A DNA stretch of 64,000 nt from NCBI RefSeq assembly GCF_023146395.1, contig NZ_JAGLCD010000010.1:1-64000 (forward strand), given 5' to 3'. The notes below the pieces were generated by a model. That model ran no database searches, was not told the DNA's origin, and worked only from the letters and a program-made list of their open reading frames with translations. Of this stretch, positions 49,153 through 58,281 are shown piece by piece. Positions within the stretch are counted from its first letter, which is position 1, and every line of letters begins with the position of its first letter. This DNA comes from Aeromicrobium sp. GTDB lineage: Bacteria > Actinomycetota > Actinomycetes > Propionibacteriales > Nocardioidaceae. The position numbers were made by a program, and so were the translations under genes.

Positions 49153-49734
49153 TCAGTCGTTCTCCGCGGGCGGAGCGGCCACGTGATCTTCTCGAAGGCG
49201 TCGCGCACCAGCACTGACGAGGTGGCGCACGTCGTCGTCGGTGTTGGCGGGCAGGTGCGCGACGTCGAACCAGCGCAGGTCCGCAGACTCCTCCGAGCGC
49301 ACGGCGGTGGCGCCGCCGGGAGCCACGGCCACGAGCTGCACGTCCAGGTGGTGCCCGCCCGGCACGCAGAACGGCACGGCGTGCCGCGAGAGCAGCACGG
49401 GTACGGGGTCGATCGCGAGGTCGTCGATGCCCGACTCCTCCACGCCTTCTCGCAGGGCCGCGCCGGCCAGAGTCGTGTCGGACGGCTCGCAATGGCCGCC
49501 GGTCTGGAGCCAGAGGCCCGCCTTGGCGTGCAGCGTGAGCAGGACCTGCCGGTGGTCGGCGGAGAACACCAGGACGCTGCCGGTCAGGTGATCGGGGCGG
49601 CTGGACCGGTACATCGCGTCGCCGCGCTGCGCCAGCACGGTCAGGTACAGCTCCCGGAGGCGTTCCTGCTCAGGGCTGGGCGCGCGCCAGGAGGTCAGCG
49701 TCGCGACCGCGTCGGCGTGCAGGCCTCCGGTCAC
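49153..49734 (-). CDS. Nudix hydrolase
   Basis: A 193-residue cytosolic pyrophosphohydrolase. The Nudix box region reads LQTGGHCEPSDTTLAGAALREGVEESGI: the REGVEESG half with catalytic glutamates is intact, but the first Glu of the standard spacing is replaced, as in a subgroup with GGHCEP. Sequences VLLTLHAKAGLWLQ and LRWFDVAHLP flank it. The substrate is not predictable. GTG at 49734 overlaps the stop of the DUF2342 gene by four bases (GTGA), so they are co-translated. The 3' end borders the DnaA-box-like gap. Confidence 0.87.
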   Translation of the reverse strand: MTGGLHADAVATLTSWRAPSPEQERLRELYLTVLAQRGDAMYRSSRPDHLTGSVLVFSADHRQVLLTLHAKAGLWLQTGGHCEPSDTTLAGAALREGVEESGIDDLAIDPVPVLLSRHAVPFCVPGGHHLDVQLVAVAPGGATAVRSEESADLRWFDVAHLPANTDDDVRHLVSAGARRLREDHVAAPPAEND

Positions 49735-51083
49735 GCGTCGCCGTCGAGCAGCCGGCGCAGCTCGTCGTCGAACGCGTCGTCACCGTCCTGCGTCGAGCGG
49801 GGCTCGGCAAAGCCGAGCGGGTCGTCGAGATCGGCCGGGGCGGGCAGGACGTCGGGGTGCTGCCAGAAACGGTCGCGCGCCTCGGCGCCCTGTCGGTCGC
49901 GCACCGCGGCCCAGAGGTTGACGGCGTCGCGAAGACGACGCGGACGCAGCTGGAGCCCGACGAGGCTGGCGAAGGTCTGCTCCGCGGGCCCGCCGCTGGC
50001 GCGGCGGCGGCGCATCGTCTCGGCCAGGGCGACGGCCGCGGGCATCCGGTCGTGCGTGGCCTGCGTGACGACCTCGTCGACCCACCCCTCGACCAGCGCC
50101 AGCAGGTGCTCCAGACGAGCGAGCGCGTGCTGCTGCTCGGGCGTGGGCTCGGGGTCGAACAGACCGTTCTGCAGCGCGTCGACGATCTCCTGCGGACGGG
50201 AAGGGTCGAACTCGGCTGCGCGCCGTTCGATCGCCTCGAGGTCGATGCGGGTGCCGCGCCCGTACTCCTCGACCGCGGCGACGAGGGCTCCCTTGAGCCA
50301 CGGTGCCGCGGCGAACAGGCGGTGGTGCGCGCACTCGCGCAGCACGACGTACAGCAGGACGTCGGAGGTGCGCAGCTCGAGCCCGTCACCGAAGGACGCC
50401 AGGTTGGCCGGGAGCACGGCGGCGACGCCGGCGGGCCCGAGCGGGAGGCCGATGTCGGTCGAGCTGAGGACCTCGCCGGCCAGCTCGCCGAGGCCGCGGC
50501 CGAGCTGCTGGGCGAACATGGCGCTGCCCGCCTGCGACAGCATGCCGATCAGCGGGCCGGCCATCGTCTTGATCTCCTCGGGCAGGGCCTGGCTCATCGC
50601 GTCGACCACGTGCTCGGCGACCGGCTCGGCCAGGGTGTGCCAGGTGTCAGCGGTGTGCTCGATCCACTCGGCACGGCTCCAGGGAGCTGCCGTGGTGGCG
50701 CCGCGCGGCAGACCGGTCGCGTGGTCCAGCCACATCTCGGCCAGCTGCACGGCATCGGCGACGGCGGCCTCCTCGGCGGCCGTGGGGGAGGGATCAGGGC
50801 CTGCGGCCGCCGTGGTGTGGCGGGCGACGTCGAGCGTGACGGAGGCATCGACCGTGCCCTCGTGCGGCTGGAACATGCGCTGGACCTGGGCCATCAGCGC
50901 GTTGAGGTCGGGTGCGGCGCCGCCGGACGGGCCGTTGGGCAGGAAGCCGGCGGGACCGGCCGCACCGGGCTGCCCGGGCATGCCGAGCTGCGAGAACAGG
51001 GCCTCGAAGGGAGTGCCCGCGAAGGGGTTCTGCGGGGTGTCGTCGCCGGAGTCGTCGGGGCGGTCTGCGCCATGGTCGGACAT
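49731..51083 (-). CDS. DUF2342 zinc-dependent metalloprotease-like protein (F420-associated family)
   Basis: A 450-residue protein of the family annotated as zinc-dependent metalloprotease or coenzyme F420 biosynthesis-associated (DUF2342). The N-terminus is Gly/Pro/Asp-rich and disordered (about 60 residues). The conserved part has LGRGLGELAGEVLSSTDIGLPL, LRECAHHRLFAAAPWL as the HExxH-like helix (here the residues before HH are EC, so the exact zinc motif is altered), and AVEEYGRG. ATG at 51083 lies six bases after TATCGT. A longer open frame upstream is only a shadow of the protease gene. It is divergent from PDZ-S16, as in mycobacteria. Confidence 0.85.
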   Translation of the reverse strand: MSDHGADRPDDSGDDTPQNPFAGTPFEALFSQLGMPGQPGAAGPAGFLPNGPSGGAAPDLNALMAQVQRMFQPHEGTVDASVTLDVARHTTAAAGPDPSPTAAEEAAVADAVQLAEMWLDHATGLPRGATTAAPWSRAEWIEHTADTWHTLAEPVAEHVVDAMSQALPEEIKTMAGPLIGMLSQAGSAMFAQQLGRGLGELAGEVLSSTDIGLPLGPAGVAAVLPANLASFGDGLELRTSDVLLYVVLRECAHHRLFAAAPWLKGALVAAVEEYGRGTRIDLEAIERRAAEFDPSRPQEIVDALQNGLFDPEPTPEQQHALARLEHLLALVEGWVDEVVTQATHDRMPAAVALAETMRRRRASGGPAEQTFASLVGLQLRPRRLRDAVNLWAAVRDRQGAEARDRFWQHPDVLPAPADLDDPLGFAEPRSTQDGDDAFDDELRRLLDGDA

Positions 51084-51089
51084 GGACCC

Positions 51090-51128
51090 ACGATATCGGG
51101 GCCGTCCCAACCAGACCGGCCCTATCGT
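51090..51128. promoter_or_regulatory. Mirror-image divergent leaderless promoters
   Basis: TATCGT followed by GGG(T/C)CC and a start codon occurs on both strands: 51095-51090 for the DUF2342 gene (ATG 51083) and 51123-51128 for the PDZ-S16 gene (GTG 51135). Both leave six bases before the start codon, giving a near-palindromic 53-base control region. Confidence 0.6.
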
Positions 51129-51134
51129 GGGCCC

Positions 51135-52244
51135 GTGTCCCTGACCCCTTCGCAGCCTGATCACGACCCGTGGATCGGCCTCGAGCCCACCGTGAGCCGC
51201 CGGTACGTGACGGTCGTGGTCGCCGCGGTCACGACGATCGTGCTGACCATCGTGGCCTTCCTGCTGCCCGTCCCGTACGCGACGCTCCAGCCGGGGCCCG
51301 TGTTCGACACCCTCGGTGACTTCAACGGCGAGCCCATGCTCTCGATCTCGGGCGACGTCCAGACGTACCCCACCGACGGCGCGCTCGACTTCACGACGGT
51401 CTCGGTCACGAGCCCGGACGGCAAGGTCGGGTTCAGCGAGGCGCTGCTGGCCTGGTTCGACCCGGACGTCAACGTCGTGCCGAGGGACTTCCTCTACCCG
51501 GAGGGCGAGACTGCCGAGGAGTCCGACGCCCAGTCCGCCGCGCAGCTTGCGTCGTCGAAGGACAACTCGTCGGTCGCGGCGCTCCGTGCGCTCGGCTACG
51601 AGGTGCCCGAGCAGGTGCGCATCGGCGACGTCGCCGACGACGGCGCCTCGGCCGACCTGCTCGAGAGCGGCGATGTCGTGCAGGCGGTCGACGGCACGGC
51701 CGTCGGCACGCCGCAGGAGGCCGTCGACGCCGTCGCGGGGGTGACACCCGGTGACGTGGTGACGCTCGCGATCGAGCGTGACGGGGTGTCGCAGGACGTC
51801 GCGATCACGACCCGACCGGCAGCCGATGACCCGGAGCTGCCGCGCATCGGCGTCAGCCTCGCGGCGAGCTTCGACCTGCCCCTGCAGATCGACAACAACG
51901 TGGGCGACTCGGTCGGTGGACCGAGTGCGGGCACGATGTTCGCCCTGGCGATCTACGACCTGCTGACCCCTGGCAGCCTGACGGGCGGCCGGCGGGTGGC
52001 GGGCACGGGTGAGATCTCGCCCGAGGGCGTGGTCGGACCGATCGGCGGCGTGCGGCAGAAGATGGCCGGGGCGCACGCCGACGGCGCCGAGGTGTTCCTG
52101 GTGCCGGCCGACAACTGCGCCGAGGCCGCGGACGGCGACGACTTCGGCATGACCCTGGTCAAGATCACCGCCCTCGACGACGCGATCTCCTCGCTGGAGT
52201 CGCTCGCCGCAGATCCCGACGCGAAGGTCCCGAGCTGCTCATGA
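51135..52244 (+). CDS. PDZ and Lon-type (S16) membrane serine protease
   Basis: A 369-residue protein, Rv3194c-like. One N-terminal helix (about residues 24-46, VTVVVAAVTTIVLTIVAFLLPV) anchors it. A PDZ domain (about 165-235, VQAVDGTAVGTPQEAVDAV) and a C-terminal Lon proteolytic domain follow, with nucleophile Ser in VGGPSAGTMFAL and general-base Lys in VRQKMAGAHADGAEVFLVP. The active site would face outside the membrane. No ATPase domain is present. GTG at 51135 with TATCGT six bases upstream. The PPA1309 gene overlaps by four bases, then UPF0182. Confidence 0.92.
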   Translation: MSLTPSQPDHDPWIGLEPTVSRRYVTVVVAAVTTIVLTIVAFLLPVPYATLQPGPVFDTLGDFNGEPMLSISGDVQTYPTDGALDFTTVSVTSPDGKVGFSEALLAWFDPDVNVVPRDFLYPEGETAEESDAQSAAQLASSKDNSSVAALRALGYEVPEQVRIGDVADDGASADLLESGDVVQAVDGTAVGTPQEAVDAVAGVTPGDVVTLAIERDGVSQDVAITTRPAADDPELPRIGVSLAASFDLPLQIDNNVGDSVGGPSAGTMFALAIYDLLTPGSLTGGRRVAGTGEISPEGVVGPIGGVRQKMAGAHADGAEVFLVPADNCAEAADGDDFGMTLVKITALDDAISSLESLAADPDAKVPSCS

Positions 52245-52807
52245 ACATCGACCTGCCCACCGACGACGGCGTGCTGGAGCTGCACCCCGACTCGCCCCTG
52301 CGCCGCGCCGCCCTCGAGGTCGAGCAGCACGTCGCCGAGGCCGGGTGGGACCAGCCGCCCCGGCTGTTCGCGCTCGTGCGCACTGCCGAGCTCGTCGCGA
52401 AGCAGCCGGCGCTGGCCGACCAGGTCGGGGACGGCGCCGACGGGTCGCTCACGCCGATCGAGCAGGACGGCGTGCCCACCGACGACTTCGAGTCCGCGCT
52501 GACGCGCCTCACCTGGCCGGGCGAGGTGCACGGGTGCGCCGCGGTGATCGAGCGCTACATGGTGCCTCCGGAGGCCGAGGAGGGGCTGCCCGACGACCCC
52601 GCCCTGGCCGCCACGGCGCTCGCGGCGCACCCCGACCGCCAGGAGGTCAGGCTCGTTGCGGCCGTGCTGCGCGGCGGCAGCTCGCACAGTGCCGTCCGCC
52701 GGCGCGGAGCGGGGGAGGAGCTCCCGGACTCCGACCTGCTCGAGGGCCCCGACCTGGTGCCCGGACTGGTTGCACTTCTCGACCAGACCCTCGCTGAGGA
52801 CCCGTGA
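52241..52807 (+). CDS. PPA1309 family protein
   Basis: A 188-residue actinobacterial protein of unknown function. MNIDLPTDDGVLELHPDSPLRRAALEVEQHVAEAGWDQPPRLFALVRTAELV and LTPIEQDG are conserved pieces of the family (quoted here only in part: DQPPRLFALV, EVHGCAAVIE, RQEVRLVAAVLRGG). Acidic, no membrane segment, no cofactor motif. ATG at 52241 overlaps the protease stop (ATGA). It lies between the PDZ-S16 gene and the UPF0182 gene, as in other actinobacteria, which suggests a shared envelope task. I cannot say more about function. Confidence 0.82.
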   Translation: MNIDLPTDDGVLELHPDSPLRRAALEVEQHVAEAGWDQPPRLFALVRTAELVAKQPALADQVGDGADGSLTPIEQDGVPTDDFESALTRLTWPGEVHGCAAVIERYMVPPEAEEGLPDDPALAATALAAHPDRQEVRLVAAVLRGGSSHSAVRRRGAGEELPDSDLLEGPDLVPGLVALLDQTLAEDP

Positions 52808-52859
52808 CGTAGAGTTCGGGATCCACGGACTCATCCCTACGCAGGAGCCCAGTGACGCT

Positions 52860-55793
52860 GTGAGCGACATCTTCGGTACCCCCGACCAGCCCGTCCAGCC
52901 TGCCCCAGAGCGGCGTCGCCGCGTGCTGGTGCCGACGCTCGTGACGGTGGCTGTACTGATCTTCCTCGGGTCGATCTTCACGAACATCTACACCGACCGG
53001 CTGTGGTTCAGGTCAGTCGGCTACACCGACGTCTTCACCAAGGTGCTGCTCACCCGCATCGGCATGTTCGCCGTCTTCGGGCTGCTGTTCGCGCTGGTCG
53101 TCATGGGCAGTGCGTACCTGGCGTGGCGGTTCCGCCCCGAGAACCCGCCGGCGCGTCGTGACGATCCGGCCGTCCGGTACCGCCAGGCGCTGTCGCCGAT
53201 CCTGCGCCCGGTCACGATCGTCGGTGCGCTGGTGCTCGCAGCGTTCGCGGGCTCGGTCGCCCAGGGTCAGTGGCAGACGTTCCAGCTGTGGCGCGCCGGT
53301 GGCTCGTTCGGCGTGACCGATGCGCACTTCTCGCGTGACATCGGGTTCTTCGTGTTCGACTACCCGTGGTTCCGGTTCCTGTCGACGTTCGGCTTCACGA
53401 CGCTCATCATCGCGTTCGTCGTCACGGCGTTCACGCTCTACGTGTTCGGCAGCATCCGGGTCATGGGCGGCATCCGCGTCACCCGCGCCGCCCAGGTCCA
53501 CCTGTCGGTCCTGGTCGGCGTCGGTCTGCTGCTGCGCGCGTTCGGCTACTACCTGGACCGCTTCGGCTACGCGGTCGGCAACTCCTCGTTGTTCGACGGC
53601 ATCGGCTACACCGACGCGATGGCCCGCATCCCGGCCCGCAACGTGCTCGCGATCGTCGCGATCGTCGTGGCGCTGCTGTTCTTCGCGATGATCTTCCTGA
53701 AGTCGTGGACCCTCCCGGGCCTGGGCCTGGCCGGTCTGCTGCTCGCGTCGATCGTGATCGGTGGCATCTGGCCCTACGCGATGCAGTCGTTCCAGGTGCG
53801 TCCGTCCGAGCCCGACCGCGAGGGCCCCTACATCGCCAAGAACATCGAGGCGACCCGCGAGGCCTACGGGGTGGCGGACTCCGAGACCGAGGACTACACC
53901 GCCAAGACCGAGCTGACGCCGGAGGAGCTCGCCGGATCGGCCGAGTCCCGTGTCAGCAGCCGGTTGCTCGATCCCACGCTGATCTCCGACGCCTTCCAGC
54001 AGCTGCAGCAGGTGCGCGGCTACTACACCGTGCCGTCGACCCTCGACGTCGACCGGTACCTGCTCGACGGCAGCGACGTCCCGCAGGACGTCATCATCGC
54101 GGCACGCGAGGTCGATCTCGCCGGACTGCAGGAGAGCCAGCGGACGTGGTCGAACGACCACACCGTGTACACGCACGGCTACGGCGTCATCGCGGCGTAC
54201 GGCAACCAGCGCGGCGAGCAGGGCGAGCCCGTGTGGGCCGTGCAGGACATCCCGCCGGTCGGTCAGATCGAGACCGACATCCCGCCGCGCATCTACTTCG
54301 GCGAGAACTCGCCGAGCTACTCGATCGTCGGACGTCCCGCCGGAGCCGACCCGATCGAGGTCGATATCCCGCGCGGTGGCAGCTCGGCCAGCGACGACGG
54401 CGGCACCGACGGCGACGCACAGGCCACACAGAACACCTACGACGGCGAGGGCGGTGTCGGCATCGGCAACCTGTTCCGCCAGGTGCTGTACGCGGTCAAG
54501 TTCAACGAGCCGAACATCGTGCTCTCGGACCGGGTCAACTCCAACTCCAAGATCCTGTACGACCGCGAGCCGCGTCAGCGGGTCGAGAAGGTCGCGCCGT
54601 GGCTCACGGTCGACGGCGACGTCTACCCCGCCGTGGTCGACGGACGCGTGGTGTGGATCGTCGACGGCTACACGACGAGCAACTCCTACCCGTACTCCGA
54701 GCACCGCTCGCTGCGCACGGCCACCGCGGACACGCTGACGCAGAACAGCGCCCAGGCGGCGCTGCCGTCCGACGAGATCAACTACATGCGCAACTCGGTC
54801 AAGGCCGTGGTCGACGCCTACGACGGCAGCGTCGTGCTGTACCAGTGGGACGAGGACGACCCGATCCTCAAGGCGTGGATGAAGGTCTTCCCCGACACGG
54901 TCGAGAAGAAGTCCGACATCAGCGAGGACCTCTTGCGCCACCTGCGCTACCCCGTGGACCTGTTCAAGGTGCAGCGCGACGTGCTCGCCCGGTACCACGT
55001 GACCGACGCCCAGACGTTCTACGAGGACGGCGAGCGCTGGCGCGTGCCGAGCGACCCGACGCAGAGCGGCGACTCCGGCGTGCTCCAACCGCCGTACTAC
55101 CTGACGATGAGCCGGCCCGGCGCGAACGAGACGCCCAACTTCTCGCTCACGAGCGTCTTCCTGCCGAACAGCCGTCAGAACCTGGCGTCGTTCGTGTCGG
55201 TCAACTCCGAGGCCTCGAGCGACGACTACGGCACGATGCAGATCCTGCAGCTGCCGAGCGACACGCAGGTCCCGGGACCGTCGCAGATCGCCAACCAGTT
55301 CGAGACCGACAGCGCCGTGACGCAGGCGTTGCTGCCGTTCGCGCAGTCCAACGAGGCACGGATCCTGCGGGGCAACCTGCTGACCCTGCCCGTGGGCGGA
55401 GCCCTGCTCTACGTGCAGCCGGTCTACATCCAGCGCAGTGCTGGTGACGGCTCGTTCCCGGTCCTGCAGTTCGTGGCCGTCTCGTTCGGTGAGGACGTCG
55501 GCTTCGGCACGACGTTGGAGGACGCCTTGGCTAACGCCCTGGGTCTGCAGCCGCCGGACATCCCCACGGACACCGAGGAGCCGCCGCCGAGCAACGACGA
55601 CGACGTCGCGCAGCCGCCGGCCGACACCGGGGGTAAGACCACGGCCCAGTGGCTCGCCGAGGCGTCGGCCGCCTACAACGCGGCCCAGGACGCCCTGGCC
55701 GCGGGCGACCTCTCGGGCTACCAGTCGAAGATCGACGAGATGAACGCAGCGATCAACGGGGCGACCGAGTCGCTCAACCAGCCGGCGTCGTAG
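52860..55793 (+). CDS. UPF0182 family large membrane protein
   Basis: A 977-residue protein of the actinobacterial/cyanobacterial UPF0182 family (Rv3193c-like). Seven hydrophobic segments lie in residues 25-315. About 600 extracytoplasmic residues follow (YYTVPSTLDVDRYLLDG, FGENSPSYSIVG, NTYDGEGGVGIGNLFRQVLYA, YPYSEHRSL), and the tail is acidic and Pro-rich (EEPPPSNDDDVAQPP) before a short helix. Function unknown, probably envelope-related. GTG at 52860 is chosen, with AGGAG 12 bases upstream; the frame upstream is a shadow of PPA1309. A strong terminator follows. Confidence 0.92.
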   Translation: MSDIFGTPDQPVQPAPERRRRVLVPTLVTVAVLIFLGSIFTNIYTDRLWFRSVGYTDVFTKVLLTRIGMFAVFGLLFALVVMGSAYLAWRFRPENPPARRDDPAVRYRQALSPILRPVTIVGALVLAAFAGSVAQGQWQTFQLWRAGGSFGVTDAHFSRDIGFFVFDYPWFRFLSTFGFTTLIIAFVVTAFTLYVFGSIRVMGGIRVTRAAQVHLSVLVGVGLLLRAFGYYLDRFGYAVGNSSLFDGIGYTDAMARIPARNVLAIVAIVVALLFFAMIFLKSWTLPGLGLAGLLLASIVIGGIWPYAMQSFQVRPSEPDREGPYIAKNIEATREAYGVADSETEDYTAKTELTPEELAGSAESRVSSRLLDPTLISDAFQQLQQVRGYYTVPSTLDVDRYLLDGSDVPQDVIIAAREVDLAGLQESQRTWSNDHTVYTHGYGVIAAYGNQRGEQGEPVWAVQDIPPVGQIETDIPPRIYFGENSPSYSIVGRPAGADPIEVDIPRGGSSASDDGGTDGDAQATQNTYDGEGGVGIGNLFRQVLYAVKFNEPNIVLSDRVNSNSKILYDREPRQRVEKVAPWLTVDGDVYPAVVDGRVVWIVDGYTTSNSYPYSEHRSLRTATADTLTQNSAQAALPSDEINYMRNSVKAVVDAYDGSVVLYQWDEDDPILKAWMKVFPDTVEKKSDISEDLLRHLRYPVDLFKVQRDVLARYHVTDAQTFYEDGERWRVPSDPTQSGDSGVLQPPYYLTMSRPGANETPNFSLTSVFLPNSRQNLASFVSVNSEASSDDYGTMQILQLPSDTQVPGPSQIANQFETDSAVTQALLPFAQSNEARILRGNLLTLPVGGALLYVQPVYIQRSAGDGSFPVLQFVAVSFGEDVGFGTTLEDALANALGLQPPDIPTDTEEPPPSNDDDVAQPPADTGGKTTAQWLAEASAAYNAAQDALAAGDLSGYQSKIDEMNAAINGATESLNQPAS

Positions 55794-55804
55794 GCCCGGC
55801 ACGA

Positions 55805-55839
55805 CCGAGGCCCCCCGGGGAGCTCCCCGGGGGCCTCGG
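55805..55839. terminator. Strong GC hairpin terminator after UPF0182
   Basis: CCGAGGCCCCC at 55805-55815 pairs perfectly with 55829-55839, and GGGG/CCCC (55817-55820 with 55825-55828) continues the stem inside, with an AGCT tip. It ends the S16-PPA1309-UPF0182 unit. Confidence 0.85.
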
Positions 55840-55966
55840 CCCGTGATGTCGCGCACGCCGGACCCCTCTGACCTGCGGCGTTGTGAACCCGCCAGATTTC
55901 GGCTTGCCTGAGATGTAACCGGGTGTCACAGTGAGGAAACACTGGTCTGGGCGAAGGAGTGTCGAC

Positions 55967-57055
55967 GTGGCGGACTCGCTGATCGAGAGGTCGCGCGTGC
56001 TGCGTCAGGTGCGCCGCGTGGGCAAGGCGCTGACGACGCCGCTGCACCCCGACGACTACCTGAGCCTGGTCAACCCGCTCTGGTCCGCGCGCGAGCTTCG
56101 CGGCCGAGTGGAGCGGGTCGAGCCGGTCACCGACCGCGCGGCGACCCTGGTGATCCGGCCCGGCTGGGGATGGCAGTTCGACCACAAGCCGGGCCAGTAC
56201 ATCGGCATCGGCATCGAGGTCGACGGCAAGTTCCACTGGCGCTCCTACTCGCTGTCGTCCACGCCCTTGGTCGAGGGCAAGACCGTGAGCATCACGGTCA
56301 AGGCGATGCCCGAGGGATTCCTCTCGAACCACCTCGTCGAAGGCGTCGAACCGGGCACGATCGTGCGTCTGGCCGCCCCGCAGGGCGACTTCACGGTGCC
56401 CGAGCCGCCGCCGGCCAAGATGCTGTTCATCGTCGGCGGCAGTGGCATCACCCCGGTCATGTCGATCCTGCGCACGCTCGACCGGCGTGATCAGATGCCC
56501 GACGTCGAGCTCGTCTACTCGGCGGTCAGCGAGGAGCAGATGATGTTCCTCTACGAGCTGCGGGTGCTGGCCCTGCGGTACCCGACCTTCACGTTCCACG
56601 AGCGCTTCACCGACAGCGACGGCATGTTCACCGCCGACCAGCTCGACGACGTGTGCCCGGACTGGCGCGAGCGCGAGACCTGGGCCTGTGGTCCCGGGCC
56701 GATGCTCGACGCCTTCACCGAGCACTACGCCGAGGCAGGCCTGGAGGACAACATCCACGTCGAGCGCTTCACGCTCCAGCGCGTCGACGGCGGCGACGCC
56801 GGCGGAACGGCCACGTTCGGCGTCGGTGGACCGACCGTCGAGGTCGACGGCGCCGAGACCCTGCTCGAAGCGGGTGAGCGCGCGGGCGTCAACATGCTGT
56901 TCGGCTGCCGCATGGGCATCTGCCACACGTGCGACGTGCCGCTGGCCTCCGGGCGTGTCCGCGACCTGCGCAACGGCGACGAGCACGGCGAGCCCGGCCA
57001 GTACATCCAGACCTGCGTCTCGGTCGCTGTCGGCGACTGCACGCTCTCACTCTGA
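55967..57055 (+). CDS. Ferredoxin-reductase-type electron donor for the desaturase
   Basis: A 362-residue FNR-family flavoprotein with a C-terminal plant-type 2Fe-2S ferredoxin domain (Rv3230c-like). FAD site WRSYSLSSTP near residue 98, NAD site IVGGSGITPVMSILRTL, and CGPGPMLDAF. The cluster cysteines lie in GCRMGICHTCDVPL and, after about 29 residues, QTCVSV. It passes NADPH electrons to the fatty-acid desaturase encoded 35 bases downstream, as Rv3230c does for DesA3. GTG at 55967 is preferred because GAAGGAG lies seven bases upstream; an in-frame GTG at 55931 is upstream of that site. Cytoplasmic, membrane-associated. Confidence 0.92.
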   Translation: MADSLIERSRVLRQVRRVGKALTTPLHPDDYLSLVNPLWSARELRGRVERVEPVTDRAATLVIRPGWGWQFDHKPGQYIGIGIEVDGKFHWRSYSLSSTPLVEGKTVSITVKAMPEGFLSNHLVEGVEPGTIVRLAAPQGDFTVPEPPPAKMLFIVGGSGITPVMSILRTLDRRDQMPDVELVYSAVSEEQMMFLYELRVLALRYPTFTFHERFTDSDGMFTADQLDDVCPDWRERETWACGPGPMLDAFTEHYAEAGLEDNIHVERFTLQRVDGGDAGGTATFGVGGPTVEVDGAETLLEAGERAGVNMLFGCRMGICHTCDVPLASGRVRDLRNGDEHGEPGQYIQTCVSVAVGDCTLSL

Positions 57056-57090
57056 CCCATCAGTCCGTTCCCACCCCAGAAGGAGATCCC

Positions 57091-58281
57091 ATGGCTTACT
57101 CCGACGTGCGTGAGTACACCCACCTGACCGACGACGAGGTCGAGGCGATCGGGCGGGAGCTGGACGAGATCCGTGCCGAGGTCGAGGCCTCACGGGGCCA
57201 GGCCGACCGTGACTACGTGCTGCGGGTCATCGCCCTGCAGCGCCGGCTCGCGGTCGCCGGCCGCATCACGCTGTTCGCCAGCATGTTCCCGCCGGCCTGG
57301 CTGCTCGGCACGGCCCTGCTGTCGTCGGCCAAGATCCTCGAGAACATGGAGATCGGCCACAACACCATGCACGGCCAGTGGGACTGGATGAACGACCCGG
57401 AGATCCACTCCAGCAACTGGGAGTGGGACACGACCCAGCCGGCCGAGCAGTGGAAGCACTCGCACAACTACATCCACCACCAGTTCACGAACGTGCTGGG
57501 TCACGACAACGACGTGGGCTACGGCATCCTGCGCATGAGCCGCGACCAGAAGTGGACGCCCTACAACCTCGGCCAGCCGGTCTACAACGCCCTGCTCGCG
57601 CTGTTCTTCGAGTACGGCGTGGCGCTGCACGACCTCGACATCGAGGCGATCCGCACGGGCAAGAAGGACCCGAAGCTGCTCAAGAAGCAGCTCAAGCAGA
57701 TCGGCGACAAGATCGGCAAGCAGGCGCTCAAGGACTACATCGTCTACCCGGCCCTGACCGGCCCCGCCTTCTTCCACACCCTCAGCGCCAACGTCACGGC
57801 CAACCTCGTGCGCAACGTGTGGGCGTACATGATCATCTTCTGTGGCCACTTCCCCGACGGGGCAGTGCACTTCGACGAGGAAGAGCTCGAGGACGAGACC
57901 CGCGCCGAGTGGTACTTGCGTCAGATGCTCGGGTCGGCCAACTTCGACGGCGGCAAGCTGCTGCACCTGATGAGCGGTCAGCTCGGCTACCAGATCGAGC
58001 ATCACCTGTTCCCCGACCTGCCGAGCAATCGCTATGCGGAGATCTCGGTCAAGGTGAAGGACCTCTGCGAGCGGTACGGCATCCCGTACACCACGGGTCC
58101 GCTCCACCGCCAGTACGGGCAGACGCTGCGCACGATCCTGAAGCTCTCGCTGCCCAACCGGCGTACGAAGGACGACAGCACGCCGCCGCCGGTCCCGAAG
58201 GGGCGCAAGCGCGACGACGAGCGTCCCGGCCGCCGTTCTGAGCTGGGGCGGTGGACCAACGCCGCCGCGTCGATCCTGTGA
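57091..58281 (+). CDS. Fatty-acid (acyl-CoA) desaturase, DesA3-like
   Basis: A 396-residue membrane di-iron desaturase. The three His boxes are GHNTMHGQ, HSHNYIHHQF and QIEHHLFPDLP. Two hydrophobic hairpins flank them (about 60-85, and about 165-180 with 230-255). The neighbouring reductase makes it a delta-9 stearoyl-CoA desaturase candidate like DesA3 (Rv3229c) of M. tuberculosis; position specificity is inferred. ATG at 57091 has AAGGAG six bases upstream. The C-terminal 40 residues are basic and Pro-rich. Its stop overlaps the next gene's GTG (GTGA). Confidence 0.92.
   Translation: MAYSDVREYTHLTDDEVEAIGRELDEIRAEVEASRGQADRDYVLRVIALQRRLAVAGRITLFASMFPPAWLLGTALLSSAKILENMEIGHNTMHGQWDWMNDPEIHSSNWEWDTTQPAEQWKHSHNYIHHQFTNVLGHDNDVGYGILRMSRDQKWTPYNLGQPVYNALLALFFEYGVALHDLDIEAIRTGKKDPKLLKKQLKQIGDKIGKQALKDYIVYPALTGPAFFHTLSANVTANLVRNVWAYMIIFCGHFPDGAVHFDEEELEDETRAEWYLRQMLGSANFDGGKLLHLMSGQLGYQIEHHLFPDLPSNRYAEISVKVKDLCERYGIPYTTGPLHRQYGQTLRTILKLSLPNRRTKDDSTPPPVPKGRKRDDERPGRRSELGRWTNAAASIL

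Noticed and set aside
51084-52076. N-terminal extension of the DUF2342 protein to 52076
   Set aside because: It lies antisense to the PDZ-S16 gene and lacks conserved text; ATG 51083 has a good promoter match.
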